From NCBI RefSeq assembly GCF_037023725.1, contig NZ_CP146077.1, positions 1,525,001 to 1,589,000 of the forward strand: 64,000 nt of DNA, read 5' to 3'. The position numbers were made by a program, and so were the translations under genes. Shown one piece after another: positions 44,535 to 52,577 of this stretch (its first letter is position 1; the number at the start of each line of letters is the position of its first letter). Origin of the DNA: Pseudomonas bubulae (GTDB taxonomy: Bacteria > Pseudomonadota > Gammaproteobacteria > Pseudomonadales > Pseudomonadaceae). The notes under the pieces are model-generated. The model ran no database searches and was not told the DNA's origin. It worked only from the letters and a program-made list of their open reading frames with translations.

Positions 44535-46847
44535 TTAGAAGTGGAAGCTGGTGGTCAACAGGGCAGTACGGCCCGCTGCCTGGTTTGCAAAGTGAGTCGA
44601 AAAAGCTTTGTCGTAATAAGTCTTGTCGGTCAGGTTTTGCACGTTCAGTTGCAGATCGACGTTTTTAGTCAGTTTGTAGCTGGCCATTGCGTCATAGCGG
44701 GTATAGGACGGTACATAGGTCGAGTTAGCGACGCTGCCGAACACTTCATCCACGTAGAACGCCCCGCCACCTACAGTCAGTTTTGGCGTGATTGCATAGG
44801 TAGTCCACAGGCTTGCACTGTTTCGTGGAGTATTAGGCAGTTTGTTGCCATCGTTGGCCTTGTTCAGAGGGCCGCCGTCCTGCTGTTTGCCGTCCAGGTA
44901 GCTGTAACCTGCGAAGACTTGCCATTTGTCTGTGATTTTACCGGTTGCAGAGAGCTCGATACCGTCAACACGAGTTTTACCGGCGTTTTCATAAGACGTG
45001 CTGTCGACTTGAACGCGAGTGTTTTCTTTCTCTGTGCGGAATATTGCAGCTGCCAGGGACAGGCGGTCGTTGAGCACATCCCACTTGGTACCGATTTCGT
45101 AGTTGGTAGTTTCTTCTGGTTCCAGATCGCTGCTGGCAAAAGCACCGCTTCGCTCAGGTGAACCTGTTAAAGAGTTAGTTTCCATGCCTTCACCGAGCAT
45201 TGAGCCAGGAGGCGTCGCCGACGTTGCATACGAAATATAGATGCTGCCGTTAGGGCGTACTTTCCAAACCAGCCCAAGCTGGCCGGAGAAGAAATCGCTC
45301 GTGTCGGAACCTTTGTAAGTAACTGGAGCCTTGGTTTTGGAGTCTACGCTGTGGGTCTTGTATTTGGTCTCGAAATGGTCATAACGCAGGCCCATGTTTA
45401 GCAGCCATTCTGGTGACAATTCCAGCGTATTCATGGCGTAAATTGCACGTGTAGTACTTGAAGTATTTGTGCCGTCATAATTACGAGAGATTGAACCACT
45501 CCATGGATCATTCGGAGTCGGATTGCCGAGCGAGGTGCAGTTGTAACCGCTTGGTGCTCCAATCATTGATTGGTCACAAGTTGTGGCTGTGGAGCCTTTC
45601 GTGTTTGTGTCCACGTTGTAAGTCGATCTTTTGCTGGTTTCGCGGCTAAGTTCGATACCCGTGGAAAAACTGTTTTTGAATCCCGCTATATAGACATCGC
45701 CAAACAGGTCTGTTTGGTTGGTTGTGGTGGCCGTGTTGCCCACGCGAGTGTTAGCTCTGCGCCATACGCTGCCGTTGTTAACGTTCCCCTTACTGTCATC
45801 AGGCTGCGTCAGGATGTAGTCCTGCATGCTATTGCCGTGACGAAGGGTGTTCTTGACGGTCAGGTTGTCATTGAAATCATGCTCAAACGCAAAGGTCGTG
45901 ATATCCGCGCGGGTTTTGCGGAAATCACGGTCAGTCAGGCCGTAGAAGTTACTGCTGTCGCCGCCGTTGTTCGGTTTGTCCGGGCTTGCTGCGGTATGGG
46001 TTTTACCCACCGAGTAGCCATACGGAATACCTGAGTCAGGCAGATCGTTGCTTTCCATATGGTAGTAGTCGACGTTGAAGCGGGTATCGGTGCCCAGGCC
46101 AAAAGCCAGGGAAGGTGCAATACCCCATCGGTCATAATTGACGTTGTCCCGACCTGCGACGTTGCTTTCGTGGCTCATCAGGTTCAGACGACCCGCAACA
46201 GTGTCACTGAACTGGTAGTTGCCATCCAGGGTGTAGCGCTGGGTCTGATCCGAGCCCCATGTCCATCCGCCGTCCACGGAATTACCCAAGTGGGCTTTTT
46301 TGCTGACCATGTTAATGGTGCCGCCAGCCGCGCCGCGACCGCCGAAGGCCGAGTTAGGGCCCTTGGCAACTTCAATGTTCTCTACCGCGAAGATCTCGCG
46401 GCTCTGCGCGCCGGTGTCTCGCACGCCATCCAGATAGGTGTCGCCCTGAGCATCAAAACCACGGATAAAAGGACGGTCGCCCTGTGGGTTGCCACCTTCG
46501 CCTGCGCCGAAGGTGATGCCCGGTACGGTGCGTAATGCGTCCTGTAGCGAGGTAGCTGCTGTGTCTTTGATTAACTGTTGAGGGATGATGGTGATCGAGC
46601 GAGGGGTGTCGATCAGGGGGGCGGTGTACTTGGACGAGCTGGCTTTTTCGGTTTGATAAGACTGCTCGGTCTGTTCACCGGTAACCGTGGTCGCGCCAAG
46701 GGAAATACTGCTGCCCTGTGCCTTGCTGTCAGTGCTCTCGGCAGCCTGAACCATATGGCCTGCCGAGGTCGCGGTAATCGCGACACCGATGGCCGAAGCC
46801 AGTAAACGCGGTGAGCTGACGGGTATTTTTATTTGTTGGCGCGACAT
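44535..46847 (-). CDS. piuA: TonB-dependent catecholate siderophore receptor PiuA/Fiu
   Basis: A 770-residue outer-membrane receptor. I use the start at 46847 (MSRQQIKIPVSSPR), which gives a signal peptide ending near AAESTDS. The plug domain (about 75-195) has the TPRSITIIPQQLIKDTA and RGAAGGTINMVSKK segments, and the 22-strand barrel ends in the terminal Phe (TALLTTSFHF). PiuA and Fiu take up monocatechol and dihydroxybenzoate-type siderophores and siderophore-drug conjugates. It is divergent from piuC; a Fur-like box lies between them. The last gene before it in operon order is none; piuB follows 118 bp downstream. Confidence 0.92.
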   Translation of the reverse strand: MSRQQIKIPVSSPRLLASAIGVAITATSAGHMVQAAESTDSKAQGSSISLGATTVTGEQTEQSYQTEKASSSKYTAPLIDTPRSITIIPQQLIKDTAATSLQDALRTVPGITFGAGEGGNPQGDRPFIRGFDAQGDTYLDGVRDTGAQSREIFAVENIEVAKGPNSAFGGRGAAGGTINMVSKKAHLGNSVDGGWTWGSDQTQRYTLDGNYQFSDTVAGRLNLMSHESNVAGRDNVNYDRWGIAPSLAFGLGTDTRFNVDYYHMESNDLPDSGIPYGYSVGKTHTAASPDKPNNGGDSSNFYGLTDRDFRKTRADITTFAFEHDFNDNLTVKNTLRHGNSMQDYILTQPDDSKGNVNNGSVWRRANTRVGNTATTTNQTDLFGDVYIAGFKNSFSTGIELSRETSKRSTYNVDTNTKGSTATTCDQSMIGAPSGYNCTSLGNPTPNDPWSGSISRNYDGTNTSSTTRAIYAMNTLELSPEWLLNMGLRYDHFETKYKTHSVDSKTKAPVTYKGSDTSDFFSGQLGLVWKVRPNGSIYISYATSATPPGSMLGEGMETNSLTGSPERSGAFASSDLEPEETTNYEIGTKWDVLNDRLSLAAAIFRTEKENTRVQVDSTSYENAGKTRVDGIELSATGKITDKWQVFAGYSYLDGKQQDGGPLNKANDGNKLPNTPRNSASLWTTYAITPKLTVGGGAFYVDEVFGSVANSTYVPSYTRYDAMASYKLTKNVDLQLNVQNLTDKTYYDKAFSTHFANQAAGRTALLTTSFHF

Positions 46848-47014
46848 TTGAAGATCCCTTCCCCCAGAATTTGAGCCGCGAAATATATGGCAAACAATTC
46901 TGACTATCAATTGAGAGGCATTACTATTTGCGCTGAATTTACATTCTTTACAAATTGCCTTTACGGTTTTTTCACACTCGTTCGTCTATAGGTCTCTTAA
47001 CAAAGTTTTACATA

Positions 47015-47033
47015 GACAATAAGAATCAATACC
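47015..47033. promoter_or_regulatory. Fur box candidate between piuA and piuC
   Basis: A 19-bp sequence starting GACAATAAGAATC matches the Fur consensus GATAATGATAATCATTATC at 14 of 19 positions. It lies 33 bp upstream of the piuC start, in the 218-bp region shared with divergent piuA. Confidence 0.65.
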
Positions 47034-47065
47034 ATTGCCATCCCTTTGCTATCAGGTATTGCGTC

Positions 47066-47746
47066 ATGTTGCTGCATATCCCCGGCTTGTTCTCCCGTGA
47101 AGAGGTGCAGCGCATCCGTGAGGCGCTGCAGCAGACGCAATGGGCTGACGGTAAAATCACCGCCGGCTTTCAATCGGCCAAGGCCAAGCACAATCTGCAA
47201 CTGCCCGAAGACCATCCCCTCGCCAAGGAGATCGGCGCGGCGATGGTAGACAGGCTGTGGAAAAATCCGCTGTATATGTCGGCGGCCCTGCCACACAAGG
47301 TCTTCCCGCCGTTGGTGAACTGCTACACCGGGGGCGGCAGTTTCGACTTCCATATCGACAATGCCGTGCGCCAGCCCAAGGGCAGCCCTGAACGGGTGCG
47401 TACTGATCTGTCGGCGACCCTGTTTTTCAGTGACCCCGAGGAGTACGACGGCGGCGAACTGGTGATTCAGGACACCTACGGTGTGCAGCAGGTCAAACTG
47501 CCTGCTGGCGATATGGTCTTGTACCCCGGTACCAGTTTGCACAAGGTCAATGCCGTTACCCGTGGGGCACGTTTTGCGTCGTTCTTCTGGACTCAGAGCC
47601 TGGTACGCGAGGACAGTCAGCGCACGTTGCTGTTTGAAATGGACGGCGCGATCCAGCAACTGACCCGTGACATTCCTGATCATCCTTCGCTGATCCAGCT
47701 CACCGGCACTTATCACAACCTGTTGCGTCGCTGGGCCGAGGTGTAA
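47066..47746 (+). CDS. piuC: PKHD-type Fe(II)/2-oxoglutarate dioxygenase PiuC
   Basis: A 226-residue 2-oxoglutarate-dependent hydroxylase of the PKHX/PKHD family (YbiX in E. coli). The iron ligands His and Asp are in [11 protein letters not shown] (near residue 98) and the distal His in [15 protein letters not shown] (near 160), followed by the 2-oxoglutarate-binding Arg. The start ATG at 47066 ([13 protein letters not shown]) matches the family N-terminus; upstream frame extension lacks support. It is coexpressed with siderophore receptors under Fur; the substrate is unknown. Confidence 0.93.
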   Translation: MLLHIPGLFSREEVQRIREALQQTQWADGKITAGFQSAKAKHNLQLPEDHPLAKEIGAAMVDRLWKNPLYMSAALPHKVFPPLVNCYTGGGSFDFHIDNAVRQPKGSPERVRTDLSATLFFSDPEEYDGGELVIQDTYGVQQVKLPAGDMVLYPGTSLHKVNAVTRGARFASFFWTQSLVREDSQRTLLFEMDGAIQQLTRDIPDHPSLIQLTGTYHNLLRRWAEV

Positions 47747-47749
47747 TTC

Positions 47750-48511
47750 ATGAGCTTTCAATTACGCCGCGAAGAAGTACTCAATGGTGACCAGCTGAGC
47801 GCCATGTTGAGCGAGAACCCGGCCAAAGCGGCCCAGGCCATTTTGATGGCGGCCAAAGAGGGCATCGTCGATGGTCAGGCGTTGCTGGGGCAGATCCTGC
47901 TCGACGGCCAGGGCATCGAGCGCGACCCGGTGCTGGCCAAGCGCTGGTTTCAGATTGCGGCCAATGCCGGCCACTTGATGGCCCGCAACATGCTGGGTCG
48001 CTGCTGGGAGCATGGTTGGGGCGGGCCCGTCGACTGCACCCTGGCAAGCCTGGAATATCGACAAGCCGCTGAAGCTGGACTGGATTGGGCGCTCTACAAC
48101 TACGCCAACTTGCTCGCTACCGGTCGCGGCGTAACCCAAGACCAGAACGCGGCGTACCAGCTGTACCGGGTGGCGGCACAGGCGGGCCATGCCAAGTCGA
48201 TGAACCTGCTGGGGCGTTACCTCGAAGAAGGCGAGCATTGCCCGGCCGACAAAGCCGAGGCCTGTCTCTGGTACGAGCGCTCGGCACGCGGCGGTGATTT
48301 TCGTGGCCAGTTCAGCCATGCCTCGGTACTGGCCGAAGACGGCAATATTGATGACGCGTTGCGCTGGTTCGAGCGTGCCCTGAATGGCGGCAATCTGAAC
48401 TTCTTGCGGGTGACCCTGGGCACCCTGCTAGAGGCTCGGGAACCCCGTATCCGGGCACTGAGCGCTGCCTGGCAAGTGCGTATCGATGCCTTGCAGGGCA
48501 ACAACGGCTGA
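47750..48511 (+). CDS. Sel1-like (tetratricopeptide) repeat protein
   Basis: A 253-residue soluble protein made of about five Sel1-like repeats: each has a pattern such as AQAGHAKSMNLLGRYLEEGEH or AANAGHLMARNMLGRCWEHG. It begins 3 bp after piuC and is surely co-transcribed with it. P. aeruginosa has the same pair (PA4515-PA4516). Such repeats mediate protein contacts; the partner is unknown, perhaps the PiuC substrate or receptor. No signal peptide is visible, so it should be cytoplasmic. Confidence 0.88.
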   Translation: MSFQLRREEVLNGDQLSAMLSENPAKAAQAILMAAKEGIVDGQALLGQILLDGQGIERDPVLAKRWFQIAANAGHLMARNMLGRCWEHGWGGPVDCTLASLEYRQAAEAGLDWALYNYANLLATGRGVTQDQNAAYQLYRVAAQAGHAKSMNLLGRYLEEGEHCPADKAEACLWYERSARGGDFRGQFSHASVLAEDGNIDDALRWFERALNGGNLNFLRVTLGTLLEAREPRIRALSAAWQVRIDALQGNNG

Positions 48512-48705
48512 CCGTGATTACACCGTCAAAGTTAATGCTCGTACGCGGCTTTCAAGCGTGTCCTAGCCAATAACTGTTTATTCGGGTAATTATTCATTTT
48601 TATTTTTGTCCCGGTCTTACAGGTACTCGGGTAGTTCTGTTATTGATGGATGCTCTTTGAGAAGTGATGCTGTTCGAACAGGATCATTTTTTAAAGGGAA
48701 TTAAT

Positions 48706-49932
48706 ATGCAGGTTGATAATAAGGCGTTCAGCAACAGTGCTGAGGAGGCCAGATCGCTTGAGAAAATGAGCGCTCTGGAAGCGGCTATCTATTTGCCATC
48801 GAATTATATTCAAATGCTGGCCGGTGAAAAAGATTCCGCTGTTTCAAAGGAAGAATTGGGTTTTATTATCCGGCGCAGTGATATTCACAGTGTTCGAGCC
48901 TATGTGAGTGAGTCACGCAAGTTACCCATGGACTACAACAAGATTGTGGCCTGGTTTGGTCTGGACACTACAAGTATTCCGGGGCTAGAACCCGCCAGTA
49001 TTCAGTCTTTTCATCAACGCGTCGTGCAGCATGCCGGCAGCTGGTCGGCGCTCGAGCGGGAAACAAAGGAACTTGCTCGCCAACTGAACCGGTTCTCGGA
49101 CAGTTTCATTACCCATGCCAATGGCATCATTGAGTTAATAAACAGGCTGGATTCCGATCGGCTGTTCTCTGGTGGGCTGGACGATCTGACGGCCGCGGAA
49201 ACCGCGCAGTTGGCTGATGGGCTTAGCTCTACAGAGCTCAAGGCAGTCACCATCATGCGCGAACATGTAAAGTCGATCAAAAGCAGCACCGAGTCCTATA
49301 TAAAAAGAGCCTACGCAGTGGGGGCATTGGCGGCCGAGTTTGAGCGCGTCCTGTCCGATGAGTTGACTCATGAAGTCAATGCCAAACTGGATGCCTATGC
49401 CAAAGCGGGCCTTTCCAGGGACCGTGAAACACTGACTGCGCGCATCAAAGAGCTGGACAGCGAAATCGAGCGATTGATAAGGGATTACAGGTCTCAGGTT
49501 TTGTACGGGCACTCAGGGATTTTTCTGGGGCCTATCGGCTTGGCTGTCACAGGCGGGATATTCGGGGTAAAGGCCGAAGCAATACGCACACGAAAAAACA
49601 AACTGATTGCCGAGCGTGACATTGCCAGGCAAGGCAGCCAGGAGCAAGAGCAACTCGCGATGGTGCTGGATGCCACCCAGCAGCGTTTTACCGACTTGCG
49701 CAGTCGCATGCTGGGAGCGGAAGAGGGCGCCAAGCGTCTGGCACAAGTATGGAGCTATATCAGTAACTACCTGGATGAAGTTGATCATGAATTGGGGTAC
49801 GTGGATTCTTTTGCTCGCTTATACAAACTTAAAGTTGATTTTGCACAGCTGCTGAATCCGTGGAAGCGTGTTAAGGATTACAGCGTGCAAATATCCAATG
49901 CATTTAATGAGATTATTGAAAAGCGTATTTGA
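48706..49932 (+). CDS. Alpha-xenorhabdolysin/YaxA-family binary toxin subunit A
   Basis: A 408-residue alpha-helical pore-forming toxin subunit of the XaxA/YaxA/PaxA family. I chose ATG 48706 (MQVDNKAFSNSAEE), which has an AAGGGA ribosome-binding site. Long coiled coils run from about residue 95 to 265 and 290 to 408. Between them, residues 265-290 (SGIFLGPIGLAVTGGIFGV) form a hydrophobic, glycine-rich hairpin, the probable membrane-insertion foot of the family. No signal peptide is present, as in YaxA. It is the first gene of a two-gene operon with subunit B, 15 bp apart. An AT-rich leader precedes it, unlike the flanking genes. Confidence 0.88.
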   Translation: MQVDNKAFSNSAEEARSLEKMSALEAAIYLPSNYIQMLAGEKDSAVSKEELGFIIRRSDIHSVRAYVSESRKLPMDYNKIVAWFGLDTTSIPGLEPASIQSFHQRVVQHAGSWSALERETKELARQLNRFSDSFITHANGIIELINRLDSDRLFSGGLDDLTAAETAQLADGLSSTELKAVTIMREHVKSIKSSTESYIKRAYAVGALAAEFERVLSDELTHEVNAKLDAYAKAGLSRDRETLTARIKELDSEIERLIRDYRSQVLYGHSGIFLGPIGLAVTGGIFGVKAEAIRTRKNKLIAERDIARQGSQEQEQLAMVLDATQQRFTDLRSRMLGAEEGAKRLAQVWSYISNYLDEVDHELGYVDSFARLYKLKVDFAQLLNPWKRVKDYSVQISNAFNEIIEKRI

Positions 49933-49947
49933 AAAGGAAGTCACAAT

Positions 49948-50961
49948 ATGAATGCGGGCGTCGATGAAGTGGAGTATGAAAACCCTGATATGCCAGGTGT
50001 TTTCAGCGGGCTAAAAAAGTTTAATGCTGTGGCGGTCAGTCATGAATACGATTTTATTCCATCGTTGCAGGAGCGTTTAAGCCTGGCGGCCAGATGCTTG
50101 AGTCGTGGTGCGCGCAGTATTGTCGACAAGGTGCGTAGCCTTGAAGTAATGGTGGACAGTGCGGGCTTTGATGAACTGGCGGAACAATGGGCAGCCATTC
50201 ACACTCATGGCCCATTAACGCCAGAGGCTCGCACCTCTGCAATCCATATTCTGAATGAAACTTTCACTCAGCGAAGCCGGCGCCTGGTGAGTGCTGTTGC
50301 GGCGGCCAAAGCGCAAATAGCATTGCGTACTGCCGAAGGCGAGGGACTGAATCTCGAACACTATTCCGATCCGCTGCTGGCGTATGACGTGGCCAGGCTG
50401 GATGAACTGGAGCAACAGGCGATTACGCTGCAACTGGAAGAAGATCAATTGCGTGCGGACAAACAGGTTGTTGTCGCGGCTCTGGAGATCCTTCAGTCCA
50501 GGACCTGGCTTGATCATGCAAGGGATTTGCTGCCTGGTATTGAACAAATTCAGGTACTTGTGACAACAGCTGCAGTGGGAAAGGTCGAGGCGGATGTGGT
50601 GACTGCTGCCATTGAGCGTATAACGCAGTACCTGGGTTTTATTGACAGTGGGTACAGGATGTTTTCGCTGATTGAAGCACGCAACAAAATCACCGACAAA
50701 CTGGCTGATTTGAGCATGCGTAAATCCAGGGACAAGTCAGACAGGCGCGTGCTCAAGGAGCGCGCTGAAAAAATAAGGCGTCACGCAGAGCTGGTTGAGG
50801 CGCGGGCGTACTGGGTCGACAACATGAAGCGGATTGCCAACGGGTTGACCGTGTTTTCCACTCGGGTCAATGCAGCCATTGATGCAAATGAACACTCGAT
50901 GGTGCAAGCCTCGGCAGAGCTGGCGGGTTTTCTGCGTTTCTTACGGCACATCAGCCGATAG
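49948..50961 (+). CDS. Alpha-xenorhabdolysin/YaxB-family binary toxin subunit B
   Basis: A 337-residue partner of the subunit encoded just upstream, of the XaxB/YaxB family. It is almost wholly alpha-helical, with coiled coils at about residues 80-190 and 225-330 and a moderately hydrophobic stretch at about 193-218 (LLPGIEQIQVLVTTAAVG) between them, where the family's insertion element lies. An AAAGGAAG ribosome-binding site precedes the ATG. In Yersinia, Xenorhabdus and Photorhabdus both subunits are needed to form the pore that lyses erythrocytes and insect cells. No signal peptide and no adjacent secretion gene. Confidence 0.87.
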   Translation: MNAGVDEVEYENPDMPGVFSGLKKFNAVAVSHEYDFIPSLQERLSLAARCLSRGARSIVDKVRSLEVMVDSAGFDELAEQWAAIHTHGPLTPEARTSAIHILNETFTQRSRRLVSAVAAAKAQIALRTAEGEGLNLEHYSDPLLAYDVARLDELEQQAITLQLEEDQLRADKQVVVAALEILQSRTWLDHARDLLPGIEQIQVLVTTAAVGKVEADVVTAAIERITQYLGFIDSGYRMFSLIEARNKITDKLADLSMRKSRDKSDRRVLKERAEKIRRHAELVEARAYWVDNMKRIANGLTVFSTRVNAAIDANEHSMVQASAELAGFLRFLRHISR

Positions 50962-50965
50962 GGGC

Positions 50966-50994
50966 TGCCCCCCGCACGCTTGCGCGGGGGGGGC
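50966..50994. terminator. GC-rich hairpin at the convergent ends of the toxin operon and speC
   Basis: CCCCCCGC/GCGCGGGGGG inverted repeat directly after the toxin subunit B stop and 6 bp from the speC stop. No T-run, but the position suggests a shared transcript end. Confidence 0.65.
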
Positions 50995-51000
50995 CAGTTG

Positions 51001-52164
51001 TTACAGGTAGAACGATTTCAGCGGCGGGAAGCCATTGAACTCAACGGCGCTGTAGCTGGTGGTATAGGCACCGGTCGACAACCAGTACAGGCGATCGCCG
51101 ATGGCCAGGTTCAGGGGCAGGCCGTATTTGTAGTTTTCGTACATGATGTCGGCGCTGTCACAGGTTGGGCCGGCGATGACCACTTCTTCCATCTCGCCTT
51201 TCTTTTCAGTCCAGATCGGGAACTTGATGGCTTCGTCCATGGTTTCGATCAGACCAGAGAATTTGCCCACGTCGGTATACACCCAACGCTCGACGGCGGT
51301 GCGCGATTTACGTGCGACCAAAACCACTTCACTGACCAGGATGCCTGCGTTGGCGATCAGCGAACGGCCCGGTTCCAGAATGATTTCTGGCAGGTCGTCA
51401 CCGAAGTCTTCTTTCAGGAAACGAATGATTTCTTCGGCGTAGGTTTCCAAGCTGTTGGTACGGGTGATGTAGTTGGCCGGGAAGCCGCCGCCCATGTTGA
51501 TCAGCTTGAGGACGATGCCGTCTTCTTCTTTCAGACGCTCGAAGATCACCTTGACCTTGGCGATGGCTGCGTCCCACACGCTAATGTCACGTTGCTGCGA
51601 ACCTACGTGGAACGAAATGCCGTAAGGCACCAGGCCCAGGTCACGGGCCAGAATCAGCAGGTCCATGGCCATATCGGTCTGGCAGCCGAATTTTCGCGAC
51701 AGAGGCCAGTCAGCGGTGGTCGAACCTTCGGTAAGGATGCGCACGTAAATCTTGGCGCCCGGTGCGGCCTTGGCAATGTTGCGCAAGTCGGCTTCGGAGT
51801 CGGTGGAAAACAGACGCACGCCTTTCTCGTAGAAATAACGAATGTCTTTGGATTTCTTGATGGTGTTGCCGTAGCTGATGCGGTCCGGGCTGACGCCGCG
51901 GTCCATGACTTTATCCAGCTCATAGATCGACGCGATATCGAAGCTCGAACCTTTGTCGCGCAGCAGATCAATGATTTCGACGGCCGGGTTGGCCTTCACC
52001 GCGTAATACACCTTGGCGAATTCGAAGCCTGCGCGCAGGTCATCGTAAGCCTTGCTGATCATGGCGGTATCGATCACCACGAACGGTGTTTCCTGGGTGT
52101 CAGCGAACGCCTTCATTTTGTTGAAGGTGTCGCGCGCGTAATAGTCTTCGACCTGGATCGACAT
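51001..52164 (-). CDS. speC: Ornithine decarboxylase (type III fold, PLP-dependent)
   Basis: Makes putrescine from ornithine, the entry to polyamine synthesis. The 387-residue protein has the eukaryotic-type fold III: PLP lysine in YYAVKANPAVEII (near residue 53), INMGGGFPANY (glycine loop, near 225), LEPGRSLIANAG (near 265) and the C-terminal GPTCDSADIMYE with the catalytic Cys. I place the start at 52164 (MSIQVEDYYARD); the frame runs 7 codons further upstream. The same gene lies near piuC in P. aeruginosa (PA4519). Some enzymes of this group also decarboxylate lysine. Confidence 0.93.
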   Translation of the reverse strand: MSIQVEDYYARDTFNKMKAFADTQETPFVVIDTAMISKAYDDLRAGFEFAKVYYAVKANPAVEIIDLLRDKGSSFDIASIYELDKVMDRGVSPDRISYGNTIKKSKDIRYFYEKGVRLFSTDSEADLRNIAKAAPGAKIYVRILTEGSTTADWPLSRKFGCQTDMAMDLLILARDLGLVPYGISFHVGSQQRDISVWDAAIAKVKVIFERLKEEDGIVLKLINMGGGFPANYITRTNSLETYAEEIIRFLKEDFGDDLPEIILEPGRSLIANAGILVSEVVLVARKSRTAVERWVYTDVGKFSGLIETMDEAIKFPIWTEKKGEMEEVVIAGPTCDSADIMYENYKYGLPLNLAIGDRLYWLSTGAYTTSYSAVEFNGFPPLKSFYL

Positions 52165-52388
52165 GCTGGGGAACTCCTGTGGCAAACGTCATCAATAAAT
52201 GGGTGCAGCTGAACATCCTCCGTATCCCCACTTTGGTTCGCCTACTTCCCAAGGCATGTCCGCCGAAAGCAAATAAGGTAAATGGACCTTGCTGTCTCGT
52301 CGTCAGTACTTGAGCCGGATGGATCGTTTCCAGCATGGATGTTCGGCGCGAACTTTAGGGCGTGACTGCGCTTAGATCAACAAAAAAT

Positions 52389-52464
52389 GTCGCAATTTTA
52401 TAAGCCTTCGTCGTGGGGCCAAAGTGAGCCATTTAAGTAACCGACCTTGATGACGGTGTGATGT
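52389..52464. repeat. 75-nt two-copy element of unknown nature, copy 1
   Basis: The core starting ATTTAAGTAACCGACCTTGA at 52431 matches 57237-57270 at 29 of 34 positions, and similarity extends upstream to GTCGCAA at 52389 (57196 in copy 2). Confidence 0.75.
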
Positions 52465-52500
52465 TCCCCCGGTGGCTTTTTTGGCCGTTGCCAAACAGAC

Positions 52501-52524
52501 GAAGCCCGCCATTGGGCGGGCTTC
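52501..52524 (-). terminator. Terminator hairpin of the FhuE-like receptor gene
   Basis: 10-bp stem GAAGCCCGCC/GGCGGGCTTC with an ATTG loop; on the minus strand a T-containing tail (GTCTGTTTGG) follows. It could also end a short plus-strand transcript crossing the repeat at 52389-52464. Confidence 0.75.
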
Positions 52525-52577
52525 GGTAGTTGCATGTTGAAGCAGGGCTTACCTTGGGGGAAGGAACAGGCCAGGTC

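Larger units (their letters stand above)
52165..52577. promoter_or_regulatory. Intergenic region upstream of speC
   Basis: 413 bp between speC (start) and the FhuE-like receptor (3' end). It contains a repeat element (52389-52464) also found at 57196-57270, and a terminator hairpin at 52501-52524. The speC promoter must lie in 52165-52430 but I could not assign it with confidence. Confidence 0.6.

Noticed and set aside
50980..52212. 410-codon plus-strand frame opposite speC
   Set aside because: Complementary to conserved PLP enzyme; no plausible domain or ribosome-binding site.
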